Shown: positions 53,101 to 62,900 of the stretch, piece after piece | How positions within the stretch are numbered: the stretch's first letter is position 1 | How the letters are laid out: every line of letters starts with the position of its first letter | Source: Odiellus spinosus | Taxonomy: Eukaryota > Arthropoda > Arachnida > Opiliones > Phalangiidae | Assembly: GCA_963920705.1 (NCBI GenBank) | Contig: OY987230.1 | Coordinates: 21,221,087 to 21,285,086, forward strand | Direction: 5' to 3' | DNA: 64,000 nt | The notes under the pieces: generated by a model | Told to the model about the DNA's origin: nothing | Databases searched by the model: none | Seen by the model: only the letters and a program-made list of their open reading frames with translations | Position numbers and translations under genes: made by a program

Positions 53101-56100
53101 AATTTATAGTTCTAAATTGAGATCAAGAGATACGTTCCACTGAATACTTTTCAAACTATTTCGCGATCTTCAAAAACAACTTTTCAAGATAATACTTTAT
53201 ATATTATAAGAAATTATCTTTAGAGTTGATCCCAAAATTTTACAATTTGACTTTCCTAAACGGTCTAAAAGATAAGAGATACTTTCAGCACGAAGTATGT
53301 TCATAAAAAGAGAGGCGTCACTAAAGCTACGTTCACACTAGCGTATCCCAATCGATTTTAATCGATAAAATAAAACCGATATTTCAAATCCACTCGGAAT
53401 CGATTAAACGCGATCTGATGACGTATCATCTTCATAAACAGATGTATTGTAGTTTTATATCTATAGCTAAGGTCACACTATCATTTCTTAATCGATTTGA
53501 AACAATAAAATCAAACCTATATTCAAATCGCCAGGAATCGTTTTAAGCGTCACGCGTTCACGCATTATATTTATAAATCGATTTATTCTAGCTTCATCTA
53601 TCGGTTGTTGAAACCGAATCGGTACGAAACTGGTTCCCGAAGCAAATCGATTCGAGAAAAGACGGTTTCCCGTTCACATGACTCTAGCGAATCGTTTTGA
53701 AACTGTTTAAATCGATTCCAAGGCCTAGTATGAACGAAGCTGGTAATATTTCGAAAAAAAGAAATATTACTTCACTCGATGGCCTTGGAAACTGTTTTTG
53801 AAAGAGAACCTTCATTTAGTTAAACTGTCTAATCGTTATCAAATGATTATTTAATGATTAAAGGAGACGGATAACTCGCTACTATTAGTTAAATTTCTCT
53901 TTTGCTTTTGGGAAAGGTTTGAGGTAATTACAGTAATTTTGGAAATTAGTCAATTACGCGGAGAATTTACCGTCTCGCGGTAATTCAATTATTTCCATTT
54001 CTATGATTTTGAATCACTTTCTTAAACGCTTCGAAATTATTATATCTGACTAAAGAAAAATTATATTAAAGGGATAATGCAACAAGTTATTTTTAATCGT
54101 TAAAATAGGCCTAATCCAAAAGTAAAAAAAAATGCGAATATTTAAAACTTACCATCAAAATAGGCTTAGCTGGATTCACGGAGATCAACTGAACTTCCCG
54201 CATAAGGACTAGCATCCAATGATCACGGCGATCCTGCATTCCTCATATAAGAGCCATATATCAATGTCATTGGTCGCTAGTCCTTATACGGGGAGTTCAG
54301 GTTAACCCAATGAATCCAGCTAAGCCTATTTTGATGGTAAGTTTTCAATTTATTTCTAGTTTAATATTTGTTTTTAAAATCGGATTAGGCCTATTTAAAA
54401 GGTAAGAAATCGATAAAAAAACACACACACTATCCCTTTAAATTATAAACGATTTGAAATAAAACAGTTCCCATTTCAAACGCTCGTCGAATCTTCGCCA
54501 AATCTAAAAATTGGCTTTTTTTACACACTGTTTGTGGTTATTTTATATATTTTTTCATCCACATGAAAATCTAATAATCAATTTTAATCAACATGATATT
54601 AGCATTTTCATCGGGAAACTTTTACGAGATTTCAAAAAAGTTAAAAATCACTCCCGTATTAAACCGGCCCTGGCCAAGGCCATTTAAAAATAAAATCATT
54701 AAAAGTTAAAAATCAGTTCTTTAGAACACTATAAAATCGCGAAATTTATTAGCTTTTCCAGAAGCCGATGAAACCCTCCTTTGAAGTCTACTACTCCAAT
54801 GTTCCATATAGCACTCCTCTCTGTATGGGTAAAATTCACAATTTTACGAGTTAGAAGGGGTCCTACTTCATCCCCCCTGTCTACGCAAAATTGGAAATTC
54901 TCTCTCTCCACAAACGACGACGTTTTTTTGACGAACTCCAAGGCTGCTAGAGATATTCGCTCGACGAACTCCCGCTCCGAAAACATCTACCGTTAGGAGG
55001 CGTACGAATCGCGCCTTTTGAGAATAACCCATACAGAGAGGGGTAGACAAGACCCGGGAGTAATAGACTTCAAAGGAGGGTTTCATCGGCTTCTGGCTTT
55101 TCATATAGTCAAAAAACTAAATCTTTAGGTTGATTTGACGAGTTTTTTTTTTTAAAGTGAGGATGTCACGCGTGTTTCACGAACTCCAAATAGAAATTGA
55201 TTAGCATTTTCGGAAAGATCGTTAGAAAATGATTCAAAATATATATACATATGTCATAGAATAAAATTACCGCGACAGTAAAAATACATATTTTATAATC
55301 ACCATTATTTTAAATATTTAAAATAATTTCCCGTAATACTACGTCATCACTTTATGGTCACGTGGCTATTGTAGAGTCATAAGTTGATTATCACGCGTTC
55401 TGGCTTTCGCGCAGTCTTTTTTCGTAAAAGTACTTAACCCCAGAAAGTCAACTCCAACTACCTTCCGTACGAATATTATCGTTTTATTTTTAAAATTTTA
55501 GAAGTTTTTTAAGAGCTATACATTTTTGAATATGGCGTTATTTTTAATAGTAACAGCTACACTTTAATAGATACAGACGAATAACCATGGCCAGGTTCAT
55601 AAGCGTCCTCTAATGGCAAATAATAGAACTAACAATTAACCATAAAAGTGTCTGCCTATTCTTTATTCAATTTTAGCAGACGTTTCGTTAGTTTTTTCTG
55701 TTTTTTCGGAGCACTATTTTGGCCGTTAGAGGACGCTTAAGAACCTGGCCAGATTTTTATATTCATCTTTATGTATTAAGATACGGTGTCCATTGTTTAA
55801 TATTCCTAGATGTGACGTTATTAAATGATACGATTGAAATGAATGGTATGACTAAAAATTCTAAAGCACCGCTGTGACGTTAATTACTTATCTTGGTGAC
55901 GAAAGAATCCCATTAATGAATTTAATATACCTCAACCAATAATCGTCAATGTACCACGTAATGAAACACGCCCATTTACCAGGTGACCGTTGTCTAATCA
56001 CGCTTAATATTTTAATATTAAATAAATTTTCAGGCGCCTTTTTAGCAGCCGAAGCGGTTTTCAGACGCGTTAATTTAAAACACCTTAGGTTTTTAATTAT

Positions 56101-56882
56101 AGATAAAACTTTGATTTTTAATACCTTTTACCGCGAATAAATTAAATTCTGGATTATTTTTTAGAAGAGGAGGCATAGATTAATACGTTTTAATATTAAA
56201 TAATTATGAAATCGTGAATTTAAAAGGCTTGACTAAAGGCGAGATATTAATAAAGTTATCGAACTGATAAATTCGCGGTTTGGGCTAAGCCAGAAGCCGA
56301 TGAAACCCTCCTTTGAAGTCTACTATTCTAATGTTCCATATAGCGCTCCTCTCTGTATGGGTAAAATTCACAATTTTACGAGATCGGAGGGGTCCTACTT
56401 CATACCCCCTGTCCACGGAAAATTGGATATTCTCTCTCTCCACAAACGACGACGTTTTTTGGACGAACTCCAAGGCTGCTAGGGATATTCGCTGGACGAA
56501 CTCCCGCTCCGAAAATATCTACCGTTAGGAGGCGTACGAATCACGCTTTTTGAAATTAACCCATACAGAGAGGGGTAGAGTAATAGACTTCAAAGGAGGG
56601 TTTCATCGGCTTCTGGCTAAGCTTAAAAGGGGCTAAAACTGGAACCTCTTTTGAATCACCTTTTAGACACATTTTTGGTGTTTGGTAAAATTTGAATAAA
56701 ATTAAATATAAATTCGGGCCAATCATATTATTTGAGCGTTTGTATTGTCCTATAACATTAGAATATGCCGGTGTTTGATACCCTAGGTCCGAATTTATAT
56801 TTATTTTTTCCAAATTTTATCAAAATTTAGAAATTAATTTAAATATGAAAAACGTGTCTAATAAGTCCGAAGGCACAAATTT

Positions 56883-56915
<33 letters not shown>

Positions 56916-59900
56916 TTGTAAAATATAGAAAGCGATCTTTAAAATAGATCCACGCAACTCCTAACTAATTTCGGACCTATTGATCTCACGCCAAACCCGT
57001 GAATTTAATTTTCAAGGATTGAAAACTGTTTTTACATTTCTCTACAATAGATCAACAAAATATATGTTCTTAATTGGAAAAATAATTCGACCAAATGAAA
57101 GAAATAATCCGAATTAAACAAAAGTGGAGCGAAGGAATTTGAAATTTTGGTCCACTTAATTTTGTTGAATTCGGATAATTTCATTTCATTTATTTGGTCA
57201 AATGACCAAATTGGGCGATGGTAATTAAGCCCATTTCTTAATTATGGGAGCACAATGAATTGAAAAGTAACCATGACGTCACGCGTATTAAAACACAACC
57301 CAGAGAATTTTTCAATTCTTGATAATGAATGCGCGTCTTTGGCTCTAGATCAATTTCAGAAGGTTCCAATTGAGTACATTTTGCGTGCCTATTTGAAAGG
57401 TAGCTTTAATTTTTTTTATCAATACTAATGAGTATTATTAGGATGCACCCTCAGTTAGAGAGGAAACAAATTATCCTAATTAAATTTATGGATTAAGGTT
57501 AGTAATACGGTATTTAAACTATACGCTATCTTCCATCCAATCACTATCACCCGTCATTAGAATATCTCCGGTTATTAATCAATTAAAAAGGAAATTCGCC
57601 ACCCAAACTCAAGGCTGTCTTATCTTTAAAAAACGAGTGAATAAAAAAGGAAATTCAACGATTCCAAAACATGATAAAAATCTCAAAAAAGTATTAGCGA
57701 AACTAATTTGTATAACTTAATACCTTAATTATACTGAAATAAAAACGTGAAATTAATTTTAATCGCTAAATCCGTAGTTTAGTAGGACACGGGCGTCGTT
57801 TAGTCCGCGTGAACCAATCAAAAGAGCTCTCATCAACTATTGGTCGATACAAAGATCACTCAAAATGTTGAATAGAGAGATCAAAAATTAGTTTTAACTA
57901 TTTCCTATAAGTAACTGGGTTACAAAAACCGAAAACACCTTATCTATACAAATAAAAGTGACTTATTTAAACAAAAAAAAATAATTAAGTATATAAATCT
58001 AAAATAAGAACCAATAAGAACCAGGAAATTCGAGCTTAACTCAACCCACCTTATGATTGGATAAGTACAGAATTGTCGACTCTTTAAGGGACAAATAAAG
58101 AACCATCATACCAATTTTTAATTTCGAGACGTTTTCCGTTCACACGATTAAAGCGAAACGTTTTTTCTAGTATGAACGCGGCTTATGTTAATGAGTCTCA
58201 AGCGCAAAGAGCGAAGTCTACAATTATCTAGTGAATATGATTATAAGACCGATTTTACATTAAATCCGTCAGGTTATCAAGGATTTTTAAGTAACGAAGA
58301 GATCGTTAAAAAAAAACGATTCGAAATTCCATTGAAAAATGATTTGGGTCGATTTTCAAATGATAGAAGTAAAAGGAAATGAATTTAGTTAAAAAAAAAA
58401 AAAAAAAATAACCTATACCTCATCACTTAGCGTCGTGGCTATTATAGAGCCAATTTGATTCTCGAGCGTTTTGGTCATATTACCGGGTTATAGTTAGGCA
58501 ATACACCATTTAGCCATTACTTAGGGCGCTATATCGGCAAAGGGCGAACTTCCTATTGGTGAAAATGGCAGGGAAAAAAACCTGCATGGGGTAATACGCG
58601 TGCCGCCTCACCAAGTGAACGTTTTTTTTTTCACCACTAGTAAGCGTTTCGAGCGCGGGCATGCGCACAGTGAAAGAGCAAAGTGGTGTATTCTTTTTAA
58701 GGTCAATGTACAATATAAAGATTTTTAGCCCACCCTTTGCCTCTGTACAAATTACAAGCGCCAAAGAGCTGGGTAGTTTATCTAAAAATATTAATAATAT
58801 ATCTAAGGATCTGATTCACGTCTCAAGACTGACGTATCAATAAAGAAATTGAGCTTGAAACTTCACCACGAAAAGGTTTTTTTGATATACCGCTTCAAAA
58901 ATCGAAATAATGTCTTTTCTAGTTCCATTATGATCTAGGCGTATTTAATTAGAGCCCTCTATTAAGCAATATATATATAGTCTGGTATATGAAGCACGTA
59001 TACGACTTTGGTTATACAATTTGACCTTTCCATAAATAACAAAGAAGGCGAGTGTTCGTATTGTAATCAGTTGATCAACACGTTCTTCACGATTTGACCA
59101 TAAATTTAAAATTTATTAAATTTTTCGACAGACTTCTTTGCTGCAAACGCTTCAGTTCGAGCCGAACTTAGCCGGTTTTAGAAATTGGGGAATACAAGCT
59201 CCCGGAGTTGCCATCACCTGGAGCAATTTAATCGTTACCACCAAGACCGAGAGTTCATTCTTAAATTCGTGGTTAGGAATGGGAAACCCTCCGCCGGAAG
59301 AAAAGACCATACTCTCCGGAAGTACGTCACTATACGCCAATAATTTTATCTTAAAATCTTATATTATGTTACTAACACACTTATTTACTGTAAATAAGTG
59401 AAGAAATCTTTGATTTTTTTAACGATTCTTTTACTAATTCCAGAAGTAGATGAAACCCTCCTTTGAAGTCTACTACTCCAATGTTCCATATAGCGCTCCT
59501 CTCTGTATGGGTAAAATTCCCAATTTTACGAGTTAGAAGGGGTCCTACTTCATCCCCCCTGCCTACGGAAAATTGGAAATTCTCTCTCTCGACAAACGAC
59601 GACGTTTTTTTGACGAACTCCAAGGCTCCTAGAGATATTCGCTCGACGAACTCCCGCTCCGAAAATATCTACCGTTAGGAGGCGTACGAATCGCGCCTTT
59701 TGAGAATAACCCATACAGAGAGGGGTAGACAAGATCCGGGTGTAATAGACTTCAAAGGAGGGTTTCATCGGCTTCTGCTAATTCTAAGACCTATCCGCGT
59801 AGTGGAAAAATATCCCAATGATTTTAAAAATCAAAATAGAATTAGATTTCACTGATATCTCCCTCCAACCAATAGTGTAACACCCTGCCTTCCAGCGAAC

Positions 59901-62900
59901 AAAATATGTCAAGCGCAATTAAAGCTAGATATGATAAATAACGCGCGACATTGGCTACGTTCACACTTGTCACTTTGAAACCGATTCGAATGTTCAAATC
60001 GACTTTCCAAGATATTTAATTGGTTTCTTGATCAAAGATCTACACGCGTGATCCCAAAATTTTATAAGTTGACCTATCCAAAACGGTTAAAAAAATATTT
60101 CAAAGTCTCTAAGTGTGAACGCAGCTATAGAGCGTTTATGTTTGTCAACTAATTGACGTTGTTTTATTCTCATAACATATTATTATAATAATTTTTGTTC
60201 CCGCAGTATCGGGATGTGCCGTACCAGGAACATTATTAGCTATTATGGGATCTAGGTAAATAATGTTTTCATTGAATAAAATTAACATATTTAATCATAG
60301 TCCCGATTAAAAATTGATTTTATTAAAGCGGCGCTGGAAAATCAACGTTCTTGAACTGTTTAGCCAATAGAAATACTTCCGGACTAAGAGTTTCCGGTGA
60401 CATAAGAGTTAACGGAAGATTACCATGCAGGTACGTGTTAGATAATATAGCATTTTTAAAGGAAAAGATTTAATTTATTAAGTAAGGAAATTTTCAATTC
60501 AGAGAAATGAAAAACATAATGGCGTACGTTCAACAAGATGATCTGTTTTTTGGAAGTTTAAAAGTTCGCGAACATCTCATGTTCCAAGTAAAGTTATACG
60601 CGCTAATTAAATTGTTAATTAGTAATTTGATTTAAATTAAATTAGGCTAGAATGAGAATTGATAGAAATACGACCAAAGAGGAAAGAATTGAACGGGTAG
60701 AAAATCTTCTTTTAGAAGTGAGTGTAAATTATTTTAATCTTACACTAAGTCCCGTTCACACTAGAGACCTTAAAACTCGTTTTAGAGAGGTCAAATTGAA
60801 AATTTTATGGGGTCAACACTTTTGTTAAGGTCATTAATCAAATAAATGCTTTGATTTCAACATTGAAATCAGTTTCAAAAGTGCCTAGTGTGAACGAAAC
60901 TTATGTATTACTTCAGCCAGTGACCTCTGACCCAATTTGGTTGTATTATTTTAATAGTTAGGACTCAAAAGATGCGAAAATTCCCTAATCGGACAGCCGG
61001 GAGTAGAAAAAAGTTTGTCAGGTGGAGAACGAAAGAGATTAGCATTCGCGACAGAAGTAAGAAACAATATAACAGATATAACGAATTTTCGTTATGAACG
61101 CGTGGAACTAATCAACTAATGAACGGTTCGTGAACGAGAAAATATATCTGAAAAATGTTCGTTGACAACGCTTCTAGAGTCCTAGCGGGATTTCGGTGAA
61201 CCCACGAATATTCTAACCCAAAAATTCGGGTGAAGATTTGTCAACGAATGTTCTTCAGAGTGTCTAACATTAACATACGCCTGTTAATTATTTAATTAGT
61301 TCCATAATGAACAAGTAAATTGGAAATTCTTACGGGTATCTTCGATTCTAAACACTGAAGCTACGATCACACTATAATTTCTTAATCGATTTGAAACGGT
61401 AAAATCAAACCTATATTCAAATAGCCAGGAATCGTTTCAAGCGTCACGTGTTCACGCATTATCGTTATAAATCGATTTATAGTAGCTTCATCTATCGGTT
61501 GTTGAAACCAGCCGAATCGATATGAAACTGGTTTCCGAAGCAATTACGAGAAATCGAACCAAATCGACTTGATAAAAGACGATTTCCCGTTCACACTACT
61601 CTGGGGAAACGTTTTGAAACGGTTTAAATCGATTAAAAGACCTAGTATGAACGCGGCTTAAGATTTTCGGATATTTTAATAATGTATAAAAAATTATCAA
61701 GTTTTGAAAATAAATCTCATAACTTAATAGATCTTAAACGACCCGCCAATTATCTTCTGCGACGAACCCACATCCGGTTTGGATTCGTTCATGGCTCAAA
61801 ACGTAGTCAGTATCTTGTACAAAATGGCCTCTAGAGGCAAAAACGTCATATGCACCATACATCAACCTTCCTCGGAAGTTTTCTCAATGTTCGATAGGTT
61901 ACTATTGTTAGCCGAAGGCAGAACGGTCTACTTAGGACCCGCGTACGAAGCCCTTGATTTCTTTAACAGGTTCGTGAACTTTAACCCCTTAAAATATAGA
62001 AAAGATTCCGTTCCTCCTGATATTCTAAATTTTTGCCAAAATATACTTAATCGTACGTAACGAACGTTAATTTCAGTATAGGTCATTTGTGTCCCTCAAC
62101 CTTCAATCCAGCCGATTACTACGTTCATTTGTTAGCGGTCCATCCAGGGTTCGAAAACAGGGACAGGAACATAGTTCACGTAAGTTTGAATAAATTAAAA
62201 GTTCGAAATTACAGCTAGTCTTACGTAAAATGATGTCACGAGAAAATTTTGTTGGAATTTCAAAATTATATTTTCAAATAAATTAAGGTTATAGGTTAAA
62301 GTGGTTACCCTTTAAAAATGACGTCATCACGCGTATTTTTATCTTGTCACCTCTGACTATTGCCTTTTATGATAGCGCATGGATATATAGAAATTATCCA
62401 CAAAAAAGTTTACTGACTTTTCACACATTTTTGGATAAATTTAACCGATTATTCACACATTTGCGGATAAATTTAACCGATTATTCACACATTTGTGTAT
62501 TTTAACTGATTATTCACACATTTGTGTATAAATTTAACCGATTATTCCCACATTTGTGTATAAATTTAACCGATTATTCACACATTTGTGTATAAATTTA
62601 ACCGATTATTCACACATTTGTGTATAAATTTAACCGATTATTCACACATTTGTGGATAAATTTAACCGATTATTCCCACATTTGTGGATAAATTTAACCG
62701 ATTATTCCCACATTTGTGGATAAATTTAACTGATTATTAAAAAAAATTGAAGTAACTATTTTTTGCCAATTTATCTTTATACTCTCGCCCGCTCCAAATT
62801 AATTATAAATAACACTTTATCATAATTATCACTTTTAATGATCTGATACAAACGAAATTTGAATTTTTAATCGTAGGGTATCTGCGACAAATTTGAAACA

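Larger units (their letters stand above)
51079..59131 (+). other. Gene 2 intron 1, part upstream of the METTL7-like gene
   Basis: About 8 kb holding AATCGATT elements, a TTAA element, MITE A copies 10-11, the GGCCAGGTTC MITE and the AAGTGAGG repeat. The METTL7-like promoter should lie just above 51078; no TATA box stands out there. No other exon recognised. Confidence 0.45.

Noticed and set aside
57274..57281. TGACGTCA (CRE-like) motifs here and at 20133
   Set aside because: One lies within an open frame and similar TGACGTCA(T)CACGCGT strings recur in a dispersed repeat, so a regulatory role is not supported.
58185..58382. 65-codon ORF with a basic, lysine-rich product
   Set aside because: No family recognised and no supporting splice context; it begins right next to a repeat end (TATGAACGCGGCTTATG).
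21211..59777. Recurrent 60-100 codon open frames (starting [10 protein letters not shown] or MKSTTPMFH) on both strands at twelve places
   Set aside because: They fall exactly inside the MITE family A copies, differ in frame and end between copies, and reflect shared repeat DNA, not conserved proteins.
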